Below are positions 45,480 through 56,559 of a stretch of DNA of 64,000 nt, one piece after another. How positions within the stretch are numbered: the first letter of the stretch is position 1; each line of letters begins with the position of its first letter. The notes below the pieces were generated by a model. It saw only the letters and a program-made list of their open reading frames with translations, had not been told where the DNA came from and searched no databases. Both the position numbers and the translations under genes were made by a program. The stretch comes from Gnetum montanum (taxonomy: Eukaryota > Streptophyta > Gnetopsida > Gnetales > Gnetaceae), in contig MNCI01022704.1 of NCBI GenBank assembly GCA_015680685.1, positions 1 to 64,000 of the forward strand, in the 5' to 3' direction.

Positions 45480-46380
45480 CATTGTTCTTGTCTCCATCCT
45501 TAGATTTGTCTCCTCAAGTTGGACACCATCGCATAGGTTTGGTATTTCTTGTTGAATAGTTTCAACAATGTGGACCATCGTTGGATTGTGTTTGGTTTCA
45601 ACAATTGATACCACACTTCGACTCTATCAATTAATGTCCTAGGAGACAACTTAAGATTTTTCCACCCAATTTTAGTGTTGTATGAGACATAGGCATCATG
45701 GAAGGCTAGTAGATGATGTTGTGGATCCAAATCATAGCATCCTACAAATTTATAGATATTGTTTATAGCAATCTTGATTAAGCAATTGTCACTACGATGC
45801 CTATGAAGCATCTTAATCACCTCCATGATCTACATCAGGCTCTTTGTGGCCAATAAGGGTTCATCATCATTAGACATCGTATGAGGAAAACTTCTATTTC
45901 TATTCATTTGATTATGATGATCTTGTCTATGCTCATTTTGATGTCTTTGATTTTGCCCTTCGGTTCAATTTCTATTTTTGTATTGACCCCATAGTGGAGC
46001 TCTATCTCTATATCTACATTCATCTTTGTTAGAACTAGATGTTGAAGAGGAAGATAATACAAGGAACTAGGAGAATCTGCATGGCTCCTATAGTTCTCCC
46101 TTTGGTCCTTTGATTTATCTTGTCTAGGTTTAGAGGAGATCCTAGGCCTTGAGGCCCTCCTTGTTCTATGACTTTCTCCATCTCCTCTAGGATTGTCTAC
46201 ACCAGTTAAATGTAGTAAGGGTCTAAATAAGCATAGGAAACCCCTATTTGAGGTTGTTCACTCTAGTTTTCTTCAGTATATATCCTATAATTTCTTCTAT
46301 GAGTGTTCTCATCATATGATGCATTATTGATTCTATGTGAAGAAGACATGGTTTTGTTTGATAATGTGTATGACTTAAAA
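45480..46380 (-). pseudogene. G4 gag
   Basis: The segment 45500-45826 (minus) is a clean piece of the capsid core: INNIYKFVGCYD, HLLAFHDAYVSYN, GWKNLKLSPRTLIDR, VWYQLLKPN and WSTLLKLFNKKYQTYAMVS. It corresponds to the Retrotrans_gag pattern (FxG...HLxAYxD...KLFxxSL...WFxSLPPxSIxxWxxL...F). The Ser/Arg-rich N-terminal part lies at about 45990-46200. It is truncated at the C-terminal side by the deletion. Confidence 0.78.
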
Positions 46381-46461
46381 TATTAATGTTTTCTAAAGAT
46401 AAATTGTTGATACTTTTACAATGATCATTTGTGATATAACTATTCTAGATAACTAGCACCA

Positions 46462-46480
46462 TGCCCAACAATGATGCCAA
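46462..46480 (-). other. G4 primer-binding site
   Basis: TTGGCATCATTGTTGGGCA on the minus strand, adjoining the right LTR. Same tRNA-Asp type as G1 and G2. Confidence 0.7.
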
Positions 46481-47311
46481 TAATGAGCGGCAAGGTACAC
46501 CTACGTCCAACCATACGAATCACAAGCATTTACACATGATCTAATCAAATTCCATGGATGGGACTAGTTATGCATCTAAATCAGTATGCCTTGATCGTAG
46601 TTCACTTTCTTCGCAATTGGACTAGTGGTAGCTTTGTCATGTATGGTTTTAGTCTAGAGTGAGGCATATGATTTTTATCATTTTATGTTTTATAAGTTTA
46701 ATCACCTAGAGAAAAAATAGAAGGTAGAGTAATTTAATATCTAATTTATCTACTACCTAGCTAGCCTAACACAAGTACCCATTCCCACTCCTTGGTCACA
46801 TCCTAAATGAATGTAGCACTACTGAGTTACCAAACGTTAAGTGTTTATTGATTACCAAGTGCTACATGTATGCTCAAAGTGGTTTTGCTTGTGTTCATTA
46901 ATAACTAGAAATTAATTGCTTAATGAAAATGCATTAAAGTAAAGTGCATGAATAATAAATGCATTAAAGGAAAAAATAATCCATTCTTAGTGCTACAAGG
47001 ATTATCAAAAGGGCTTGTCTTTATTCCTATCACACTGCTATGCTCAAGTACATGAATGCTCAAATAAAGATCCATACATACTCAAACCCTTGCTACGGGC
47101 ACTCAAAAAATATTCTAACTTTGGAGAAAAAAAATTGTAAAAGCTTTGCTATGCTATGACAAAAAAATATGAAAAACTAATGCCCAAACCATGCACCCAA
47201 GCATTATATTTATAGGCCAACACACATGCCATGATATCAAATATCTAACATCGCTTCTAGGCCCTGATATCGGGTATCCAATATTGGAGCCAAGCAAAAC
47301 ATGGTTCATCA
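46481..47311 (-). repeat. G4 5' LTR
   Basis: 831 bp; plus-strand ends TAATGAGCGG (TG decayed to TA) and GGTTCATCA. TATAAATA (minus) is at 47214-47207. The U3 array includes GATATCAAATATC and GATATCGGGTATCC. Confidence 0.8.
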
Positions 47312-47329
47312 ATTACCATGTGGAATAGA

Positions 47330-48960
47330 AAATCTCTCAAGCATGTAATTGTGTACAAATTTTGGATTTAAGGCACCTACCCAATACTCATGTTGATGCA
47401 ACAAGACTGGACAATGATCCTTCGGATGGTCATATATGCAAATGTCACATCCATTATCTTTGTCTATGGTTGAGTCTATAGCCTCACTTCCTTAAGCTAT
47501 TTTTCCTGTTTTCCAATAAGTGTTCCTAGCTATTTCTTGGTTTTGTATCCTTTGTTTTTTGTGATCACATGGCTTGTTTCCATGATTATCTCCTCAACTA
47601 TTTCAATTAGAGTTGTAATGTTTTCATATATCCATTTTGAAAACCTATTAAACTTTACTTTAAGTTCATCAATAGACTTTTGTATCGACAAGGTTCATTG
47701 TGGAATCACCTTATCAAGAGCGGTTTCTTCCTCCTTACCATAAGTATGGAGCTCCTTCTATTGTAGAGTTGGATCCCCCTAATATTTTTTGACATTCTCC
47801 TATTTACATATCTCTCCTTCTTCTTTTTCCACACACTCGATTAGCTCTTAGATTTAGTGGGTTCGTAGCTCATATAATTAACTTGGATCATACATTCCAG
47901 GGGCCTCCCTCATTTCGTTATGAAGCCCATCTATGATGTGGAAAAGATACCTTTCCTCAGAGAAATGATGACCTAGGCATCTATTTAGTAGATATTAATA
48001 TCTATCTAAGGCCATGTCTAAGGGTTCATGTTGTTCTTACTTTCATCCTTGGATTTGTCTCCTCAAGCTGGACACCCTCACATATGTTTGGTATTTCTCA
48101 TTGAAAAGTTCCAACATTGTGGACCACCATCGAATTGAATTTGGTTTCAATGATCTATACCACACTTTGGCTCTATCAATTAGTGTCCTAGTAAAGAGCT
48201 TAATCTTTTTCCATCGACTTTCAATATTGGATGAGACACAAGCAACATGGAAGGCTTGTAAATGATTTTGTGGATATGAATCATAGCCTCCTACAAACTT
48301 AGGTATATTATTCAAATGAGATATCTTAACTACCTCTGTGAACTACATTAGGCTCTGAGTGGCCAAAAAGGGTTCATCCTCATTAGATAGGTTGTAATGA
48401 AAATTTCTATTTGGGTAATTGTGATGATTATGTCAATGTTCATGATGATGACCATGAGTGTTCTTGCTGGTTCGATTTTTGTTTCTATTCCAACCCTTTA
48501 GTCAAGCTTTATCTTCATACATATGTTCATCTTTGTCAAAAATAGATGTTGAAAGGGGAGAGGAAGATGCAGAACTGGAAGGATTTCCATGGCTTCTATG
48601 GTGTTCCCTAGGGCCCATCGATTTATCCTTTCTAAATTTCAAGGAGGTCCTAGGCCTTAAGGCCTCCTTTAGTTTAAGACTTACTTCATCTCCTCCAATT
48701 TTGTTTACCTTAGGTGAATGTAGTCTTTGAGTGTTGTCAGGGTAGTTACGAACAAAAGAAGCCCCTACATAAGGTTAGTCACTTCAATTTTCCTCAATAT
48801 ATATCTCATTAGTTCTCCAATGAATGTTTTTGTTATATAGTGCATTATTGCTTTCTTGTGAAAGTGACATTGTTGGCTTATGGTGTGTGTGATTTAATAT
48901 TTTCTAAAGGATATATCATTAATACCTTTATAATGATTGTGTATGATAGAAGTAATCTAG
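47330..48960 (-). pseudogene. G3 gag, core and N-terminal part
   Basis: The best piece is 48043-48315: IPKFVGGYDSYPQNHLQAFH, SRWKKIKLFTRTLIDR, VWYRSLKPNS, WSTMLELFNEKYQTYVRVSS and LRRQIQG. These are the same blocks as in G2 and G4. The N-terminal Ser/Arg-rich part is around 48450-48680. Downstream (47330-47990) is low-complexity gag-like sequence up to the G4 insertion. Several frameshifts. Confidence 0.75.
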
Positions 48961-48973
48961 ATAACTAGCACCA

Positions 48974-48992
48974 TCCTTGACAAAAACACCAA
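48974..48992 (-). other. G3 primer-binding site
   Basis: TTGGTGTTTTTGTCAAGGA on the minus strand next to the 5' LTR. It is a decayed form of TTGGCGCCGTTGCCGGGGA, almost entirely by C-to-T and G-to-A changes. Confidence 0.65.
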
Positions 48993-49886
48993 TGATGAGT
49001 GGTGAGGTACTCTTACACCCAACCATACAAAGCACAAGCAGTCACACATGATCTAGTTAAATTTTGTGGATGGTACTAGTTGTACATCTAAATCATTATG
49101 CTTTGATCATAGTTTTCTATATTCTCCTTTGGACTAGTGGTAGCTTTTTCAACATATGGTTAAGTCCAAAGAAAGGCATATGATGTTGTCTAATTCTATG
49201 CTGCTCCTAATGATGATAAAGGGATAATTTAACGAGGCTTATGAATAATGGAAAATAAGATTTAAACTAGCCTACGTGTGATGAGTATCCATCCCCAATC
49301 ATCTATACATGCCTTGGAATTCATATAACTATTGTTAGAATTGCTAAGCATATGTCACTTGGTGTGCCAAATGATACACTATTGTATTACAAGTACTTAC
49401 ACTTAAGCGCTTGTGATTAAGTCGTACTCATTTTGCTTAAAGATAGGAATAGTAAATAACAATAAATGGAAACATTAACTAAAGAAAATATTAAAAAATT
49501 AAACTATTAAATAATTAAATAAACAATAAATCTAAGTGAATGAGGCAATGATGGAAGTAATCTCAATCTTTATTTCTAGTTAGTAATGTGTCAAAGTACA
49601 TCACACTCGAACAAATGTGTTGTACGATTACAAAAATCACACTGCAGGCATGCACTAGGAATAACAAAACTTGAATTTAGAAATATAATAAAACTATCAA
49701 AAACTAAGAACTAAAACTATGTGTGTGTGTCCCAACTGTGCATCCAAGTGTTGTATTTATAAGCTAGCATGAAAGAGATGATATCAAATATCCAACATCA
49801 TTTCTTGGGGCCTGATATCGCATACTCAATGTCAAAGCCTTAATATTAGTATATGATATCAAGGTTGACATAATGATGACTCATCA
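48993..49886 (-). repeat. G3 5' LTR
   Basis: 894 bp; TGATGAGTGGTGAGG at the plus-strand left end, GACTCATCA at the right. TATA box (minus) 49761-49754. Followed by CTTAT, identical to the five bases before 38128. Confidence 0.88.
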
Positions 49887-50480
49887 CTTATGAATTATAA
49901 AAAAAGAATTGGTATTATAGGTAAGGGGAAAGACTTATGTTCAACCTATTACATATTATAATCTCCCTAATTCGTATAATATTTGCTAGTGTGAAAGATA
50001 TTTGTTTAATGCTTATCCTTTCTGCTTAGGAAATAATATTTTTTAGAAAAGAAAAAATGTGTTAAAGTTAAACATATGAGAAATCAAGTTGATGTAAATG
50101 ATAAAAATTTACAAAAGATTAAAGCTCCTATGCATATTTTTATTACTACTAGAGATAATATTAAGCAATGCAGATAGATAGCTCATAAGGCAAATTTTTC
50201 CTTGTTTGAAAAGCATACTATTATCTTGAAGACTAAAACCAATGTCAATAAAGAGGCTATTATCAATGGTGAAGAGTTTGGATGTAAGATTGATAACAAG
50301 CAACGAGGTGAAGATCTTCTATTTGTATCACTTTGTTGCTTTGATACAAATCTTAGTATTATACCACAACTAGCTATCTTGAATCTTATTGTTATTTTAA
50401 GTTGGAGCATGAATGTAGAAAAGTACTAGAAACTTTTCTAAGATTACGACCTTTCTTCCTTCTGATAATTAATTTTCTTC
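49887..50480 (+). pseudogene. L1-type LINE ORF1, C-terminal part
   Basis: Continues the LINE frame after G3: MNYKKRIG, TYYxLPNSYNICxCERYLFNAYPFCLG. It resembles the zinc-knuckle segment after DUF4283 (usually YExVPxxCxxCxxxGH...C). The remaining open stretch to 50430 is unremarkable. Broken by stops. Confidence 0.5.
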
Positions 50481-50667
50481 ACTTTTTTAATGCATTTGTA
50501 ATAAAGTTATTCTCCTAAGTAGATAGTTCTAGAACTGGAAAGTTTTTTCTTTCCTTATTTTTTATTTACTCATTATTCACCTTCATGATGTAATCTAAAT
50601 TATCTTTGATCATGATTAATATATTATTTTTAGGTCTAACACCCCTCCACAAATATTTCTAAAATAA

Positions 50668-50825
50668 TGAGGTGTTAGCGTAGTGTAAGACAGTTGATTT
50701 GGAAGCTTCAGGTCATGGATTTGATTTTTGTGGATAATGTTGAGTTATATAAAGTTCTAATGGGACTATATATCTTAGTGCATATCTATGTTTTACTTAT
50801 TATAGGTTTCAACACCCCCACAACT
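50668..50825 (+). repeat. tRNA-derived SINE-like copy
   Basis: GAGGTGTTAGCGTAGTGTAAGAC (box A-like), GGTCATGGATTTGATTTT (box B-like), then ATATATCTTAGTGCATATC and a GGTTTCAACACCCCC end. Same unit as 1090-1237 and 56144-56300. Confidence 0.65.
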
Positions 50826-50840
50826 ATCTTAAAATACATA

Positions 50841-50970
50841 ATGAGAGGTGGCTTAAGTGGTTAGCTCATTATTTTCTTAGGCAAGAGGTTGTGAATTCAA
50901 TTCACAATTGAGACATTATTATATTATGTTGGCTATATGTTTCATGGTATACCTATAATTAACTAATTTT
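50841..50970 (+). repeat. Second-type SINE-like copy
   Basis: GAGGTGGCTTAAGTGGTTAGCTC is a box A-like start and AGGTTGTGAATTCAATTC a good box B match. Its tail matches 13300-13370. It is head-to-tail with the preceding copy. Confidence 0.6.
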
Positions 50971-51059
50971 AGGTTTTTATATCCCAAACTAGATGTTGAA
51001 ACCATAACTAGATTGAAGGTAAGAGGGTTATTAAAATCTAAAACATTTATTTTGATAAT

Positions 51060-51530
51060 TTTTACATCCAAGACATAGATCGAATTAGAACCTTATAACT
51101 CAATATTACCCACCAAAATTAAATCCATAACTTGAATATTCCAAATTAAAAGTCTTACTAGTAGGCTAATAAATTTTTATTGTAAGTCCATGAGAGATAA
51201 CTCAAGTGCTTACCTCAGTGTCTAGATGTTGGAACTCAAAACAAAATTCGAATAATATTTATCCAAAAGACATATAGTGTAGTTAGAGCTTTATAACTCA
51301 ACATTGCCTTATTATTTGGGGGGTGTTGGAACCCAACAAGAATTGAAATATAGTTTAATTAGAACTTTATAACTTAGCATTACTCACTAGAATCAAACCC
51401 ATGAATTAAAACTTTCAAATTAAAATTTGTACTGCTAGGCTAGCATCTGATTATTTGACAAGAATTTGTAGGTAATAGATTGGTAGTTTGAATCATACTT
51501 TATCCATCATTATATTCTTTTATGTTGCCA
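51060..51530 (-). repeat. Cluster of three inverted SINE-like copies
   Basis: Units at 51060-51175, 51222-51310 (truncated) and 51329-51456 are minus-strand copies of the same SINE. Each carries an AGAACxTTATAACTxA and, where complete, AATCAAACCCAT / AGTCTTACTA segment. Together with the plus-strand copies to the left they form a head-to-head array inside the LINE. Confidence 0.6.
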
Positions 51531-51539
51531 CTTCTTACT

Positions 51540-54500
51540 TCATTTTGAGCCAACAGAAAACTTTATGAGTTTTATCTTTCTTTCTTGCTTCAATGGTCTA
51601 ATCTTCTTTGCACATAGTGGTTTGTTGATCTTGAGGGTTTATAGTGGAGTACAATTTTTTCTGACCAAAAATAATCTAAAGATGGAAAATACTAATGTCT
51701 CTCAGTTTGTAGAGACTATGAACAATTTTAATTTTTTCAGTTTTGTTTTGCTTGATAATATATATTAATCCTTGTTAAAAGATATTACTTTACCATAAAT
51801 ATTTTTGCATATAATTAGGTTTTTTCATCCAAATAAGGAATTTACACCAATTATTCAAGAGATTATTAAATGATATGAAATTAATGTTTTGCATGCTCAC
51901 TATTTTTTGAAATCTTTTTTTGCTTATTGAATTGACAAATTCTTAAATGGTTAAGAAATATTGGTTCCTAAATTTTTATGAATTAGCGTAATACTTTTAT
52001 GGCTTAGGGACAAAAAGTGGATTTTGATTCATTTTCTTTTGTTTATTCTAAAATTTCTTGTTGGATTAAATTGGAAAATCCTTTTCTTATTTTTCAAAGA
52101 GTTGAAACCAAGATTATTGGTAGCATTAACATAATAATGAAAACTGAGTTAAAAACATTGGTAGATGGGGTGCAACACATTTTCTATTTTGTAGAGATTG
52201 ATTTATGGTGGAGGAAGATAAAGTTAAAAATCTTTTATTCAAACTACCAATCTATAATGTTGCCAAATTCTTTTGTAGAGATTGATTTATGGTAGAAGAA
52301 GATAAAGTTTGAATCTTTTATTTTGTAGCTATAATGTTTATTCTCTTAATAATTCAAAAAATTTATTAAAGGTTTGGAAATATCTTTTATCTCTATCTAA
52401 AGTTCCTTGGATTATTGGAGAAGATATTAACATGGTTGAAAGTCATTTAGATAAACGTGGTTGGCTTCCTCCTAATATATCTTCTCAAGAAAAAGAAGAT
52501 TAGTGCAATTTCAAAGAAAAATATTTTCTTTCAAATGTTAGCTCTTTATATTTAGTGTAATTATCAACAAGAAAATGATAGAGTTTATTGTTGATTTGAT
52601 AGAATTGACATTTTTAACATTTCCTTTTGGAAGCTTGCAAAAAACTAGAAGTGCATACAAATGTTACTTTGTCACATCATTTTGTTATTGCTAATTTTCT
52701 CTTTGGTATTAATTCTTCATTCTTTTGAAATCATGTGTTTTTTCATATGAATGCTAATATATTCATAGGACCTAGTAGGAAAAATATTGTAAAGTCTTTA
52801 TGAAATGTAGAAAAAAATGCCTATTGGTGATATTGGTTGATTAACTATTTGCAATGAACTATTTCTAGAGTTAGAAATCATGCTAAATGATTTGGAAAGA
52901 AGTTTGCTAATCATAAGCATTAAGGTAAAGAAGATCTTGTAGAATCTATAAAGCAAATACACAATCTTTTAGACTAGAATCCCTTTGATTTTGAAACCCT
53001 AAAGCCTTGGTCAAAGCTTTTTATGCTAAAAAATGTTGGAATCCTTTTGAATTTAAAAGTACTCTTGCTAAAAGTCACATGAGTTACCTAAAAATTGAAG
53101 ATAAACCTTTTAAAAGACATTTAAAATTTCTAAAAAGAAAGGGTCAAGTACCTAAATTGGAATTACTTTATATTAATGATTCTATCATTAAAAATCTTGA
53201 GACTTAATAATTTTTTGACTAATAATTTTTCTTCTAAATATTTTAGGAAGAAATCCTTTAAGGCTTTTTGTACATATATTCCTCATCTTATTATGGAATC
53301 TCATTAAAGTATTCTTGAAGCAAAAGTTATAGTGGAAAAAATCAAAGTAGCAACCTTTAGTTTAGTAGAAGGTAAAGCTCCAGGTTTTAATTGTTATCTT
53401 ATTAAATGTTTTAAAAATAATTAGGACATCAATGGCAATGATCTCTTTTATGTTTTCCAAGAAGCCATTAAAAAGGTTTCTTTTAATAAAAACATCAATA
53501 AAGATGTGATTTATCTTCTTCCTTAGAATGAATATTTTCAACATATTGGTAATTGAAGATCCATTACTCTTCCTAAAAATACTTATAAAATTTTAGCTAA
53601 ATGCATAGCTTGTTGAATTCAAAAGGTTATTAAAGATATCATTAGACCTAAGAAAATTGATGTTATTGACATATCTTAAATAGTGTTATTGTAGGTTGAG
53701 GGGGAATGTAATAGATTTTTGATACTAACCAAGACATTGCTTTTATTAAGTTAGATTATGTTAATGATTATGATAAGATTGAATGGAATTTTATTATCTC
53801 TTGTCTCTATAAACTAGGATTCGGTGAGTATTTTATTTAACTTAGGTGTACCCTGCTAATTGATGCCAATGCTCAAGTTGCTACTACTTTTGGATTAAGT
53901 TTCTTCCTGTTTCTTCAATGGGTAGTTCTTCAAGGTTATTCTCTAGCTCTCTGTCTTTTTATTATTGATATAGATTTTCTTTTACATAGTATACATTATG
54001 ATCTACAAAAGAATTTCATTAATGAAATTTCAATTGATGAGTAAGGTATGTAATTGCTTAACATGCACTTCATAGATGATTCCCTTTTATGAACAATAAT
54101 TATTTACATCATATTAATAATCTTTTAGCTAGAATGGAATGATACTTCATATTATCTACCTCTTAGATCAATTGGAAAAAATTTGTTATTTATTGTAAGG
54201 AAAATATTAATGAGAGAGTTTCTCTTAAGCCTTTAAAAAACTTGAAAAAACATTCTATCTTTAAAATTCTAAGAATATTTTTTTTGAGTCTAATATTACC
54301 ATTTTATGGAATTATGTGATCTATAAAATTGAAAAGAAGCTTGATAAATGGAAAGTAAAACATCTCACCCTTGTTCCCAACGTTTTAGTTATTAATCAAA
54401 TGCTTCAATCAACTCATGTTATCACTCTAATTTTTGGGCTCCTTTTAAAACATCTTATAAGAGAATTGATCGTATTATTTTTTTAGTTTCTTTGGTTTGA

Positions 54501-55950
54501 TAAATAACATAAATAATGTTTTTCTAGAGTTTTTTGGGATATTTACACTAGTAGCAAGAAAGATGAAGGATTTGGCCTCATCAATTATTATAACAAAGGT
54601 ATTTCTCTTATAGCAAAATGGATTACAAAGATCATTAACGGAGATGATGTTTGGCTGCTCCTTTTAAAAAATATACTTATGCAAGGAAAACCTAAGAATG
54701 ATAACAGTTGGTCTTCTAATAACTTTCTTCACTATCTTCTTTTTCCTTATGCCATTTCTATTCTTAGTTCTTCAATTCTCAAACAAATTTAGATAAATGA
54801 TGCAATCTTAATAAATATTGGAATTATAACCATATTATAGCTTCAAAAGATATGCTTATGCAAATTAGCCCATGGTGGCTTTCTTTCAACAAAGAAGCTT
54901 AGGCTACTAATGTATCTAGATTAGGTATCACATGAAGTAGATTTGATATCATTGTAGTTTCTATTTTGTATATGTATGATAGCTGGATTACTTGGAATGA
55001 AGCCTTTAGTCTCTATGGTTTGAATAGAAAGAGAAAAATAATTTTGAAAAATTAATTTCTAATCTTAAGATTTTATTCAAAGTTGACAATAATTTACATC
55101 AGGCATTCTAGATATTCTTTAAAAGGATGAAAGACATGTTTTTCCTTTTAATTCAAAAGTTTCTTATGAGATTATGACAAAGAATGATTTTATTCATAAA
55201 AAATTCAATAAGACCTAGAAAATGTAATTATCATCACATTTTTGAGTGAGGAAAATAATAGATATCTTGAGAGCTTGTATATTTACTAAAATTTGTAATT
55301 TTAATGTTGTCTTATTTATAAAGTTCTTCCTATAAACACTTGTTTTAAACATACAGAAAATGTTTCTCCAAAATGTCCTTTTCTTAAAAGTCAAGACTCA
55401 TTTTTCATGTTTTTTCTTGAATGTCCTATTGCACATCATGCTTAGAATGGATACTAGAATTTGTAAAAACTTTTATTTAAGCATTAATGAAGTCATTTCT
55501 AGTGAACAACTTACTTTATCTACTTCATTTCTTTGAATTTGGAATTATTTTTGACCACTTTTTCTCTATTCTATCTAGAAGCTTTGGGGTATAATTATTT
55601 TTCAGTAGTAAGAGTATAACTATGACCTTTCTTCATGTGTCAAATACCAAATTTTTAAAGATGTTACTTTTCAACTCCAACTTCAAGTAAAAAAGATCCT
55701 AGGGAAAGTTAATTAATTTATTTATTTTCTATAATATTAATTTCTTTTACATTTGAAGGCTCAAGGATGGGAAGCTTTCAACATTTGTTGCTATTTGCTC
55801 ATTATTTTTGATTGATGTATTTTTTCTTTGCAGAAATTTTTTTTCCCTTCTCTTTACAAGAATCCATTTATAAGAAGTGAAAACCAATGAGAATACTTTT
55901 GAATAATGGCAAGGACTAATTCTTTTCCTAGCCCAAAAAGGAGGGTTTTT
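51540..55950 (+). pseudogene. L1-type LINE ORF2 (endonuclease, RT, zf-RVT)
   Basis: The endonuclease segment at about 52310-52500 reads YNVYSLNN and VPWIIGEDINMVES (usual GDFN motif). The RT region near 53741-54090 reads LDYVNDYDKIEWNFI, LYKLGFGEYF, VVLQGYSLALCLFII and FIDDSLL; this corresponds to LDxxKAYDxxxW, QGCPLxPxLF and the FADD box, with FADD as FIDD. The C-terminal zinc finger near 55370-55440 reads CPFLKSQDSFFMFFLECPIAHHA, the zf-RVT pattern. Together these identify a plant L1-type LINE that nicks and reverse-transcribes at the target. Dozens of stops. A ~35-bp repeat (GTAGAGATTGATTTATGGT) occurs at 52193 and 52277. Confidence 0.8.
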
Positions 55951-56143
55951 AGGGCTAGTTGTAAGGATGAAAACCTAAAAGGCCATTTCCAAAATCATTG
56001 AGCTTTTTATTTAGTCTATTTCTTTGATGATATGATGTACTCTAATTTTGTTTTATATCATTATTCATTTTTTAGGTTCTCATAGATCATCCTAGTGACA
56101 TTTCTTTAGGATGGTACCTATAGTAAAATTGTTTTGAGTTAAA

Positions 56144-56300
56144 CAATGAGGTGTTGACCTAATGGTAAGAATCTTGATTTGGAAACTTTAAGTTATGGGC
56201 TTAATTTTGGTGGATGATGCTAACTTATAAAGCTATATGTGGACTATATATCTTGGGGTGTATTTATGTTTTAATTATTTTAGGGCCCAACATCCTCGCC
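56144..56300 (+). repeat. tRNA-derived SINE-like copy
   Basis: GAGGTGTTGACCTAATGGTAAGA head, TATGGGCTTAATTTTGGTGG (box B-like), ATATATCTTGGGGTGTA and a GGGCCCAACATCC end. It is just downstream of the LINE. Confidence 0.65.
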
Positions 56301-56533
56301 GACATCCAAACATCCTCCCCTTCAAAAAATTTATTTTTAGTTCCAATACCTCCTTCATACCTCCTTCCCCATGTCGCATCCATCCTTCATCCCCATCCAA
56401 ATCCAAAAAGTTCTAACTTCTATATAATCGCTTTACCTTTTACATTCCTAACTTATGTCTTTTCCTTTTGTTAATTTGGAGTTTATCCTCTCTACAATAC
56501 TCCTTGGCTTTTGTACTCTAACATTTTATTTTC

Positions 56534-56552
56534 TATATATATATATATATAT
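56534..56552. repeat. (TA)n microsatellite
   Basis: A short uninterrupted TA run. The rest of 56300-59118 shows no recognised gene or element. Confidence 0.8.
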
Positions 56553-56559
56553 GAGGTTC

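Larger units (their letters stand above)
44803..47311 (-). mobile_element. Gypsy element G4, internally deleted, nested in G3
   Basis: A left LTR piece (44803 to about 45445) passes directly into gag (45480-46380). A primer site and a full right LTR (46481-47311) follow. ATTAT precedes and ATTAC follows (4/5 target-site duplication). The rest of the left LTR, the 3' ORF, spacer and polypurine tract are missing, so a single deletion from within the LTR to within gag explains the structure. LTR ends match the G1/G3 type. Confidence 0.82.
38128..49886 (-). mobile_element. Gypsy element G3, nested in the LINE; gag and 3' ORF, no pol
   Basis: LTRs are 38128-39024 (897 bp) and 48993-49886 (894 bp). 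The five bases on each side are CTTAT and CTTAT, a perfect target-site duplication. Right to left it has a tRNA-Asp-type primer site, gag, a non-coding spacer, an internal promoter-like block, the 3' ORF and a polypurine tract (GTGGGGGTA, 39025-39033). No RT, RNase H or integrase motif is seen between gag and the 3' ORF. A related, deleted element (G4) is inserted in its gag region. Confidence 0.88.

Noticed and set aside
50668-50970. tRNA genes
   Set aside because: Box A and box B motifs are present but no cloverleaf with a paired acceptor stem is visible, and the units are repeated with common tails, so SINEs are the better call.
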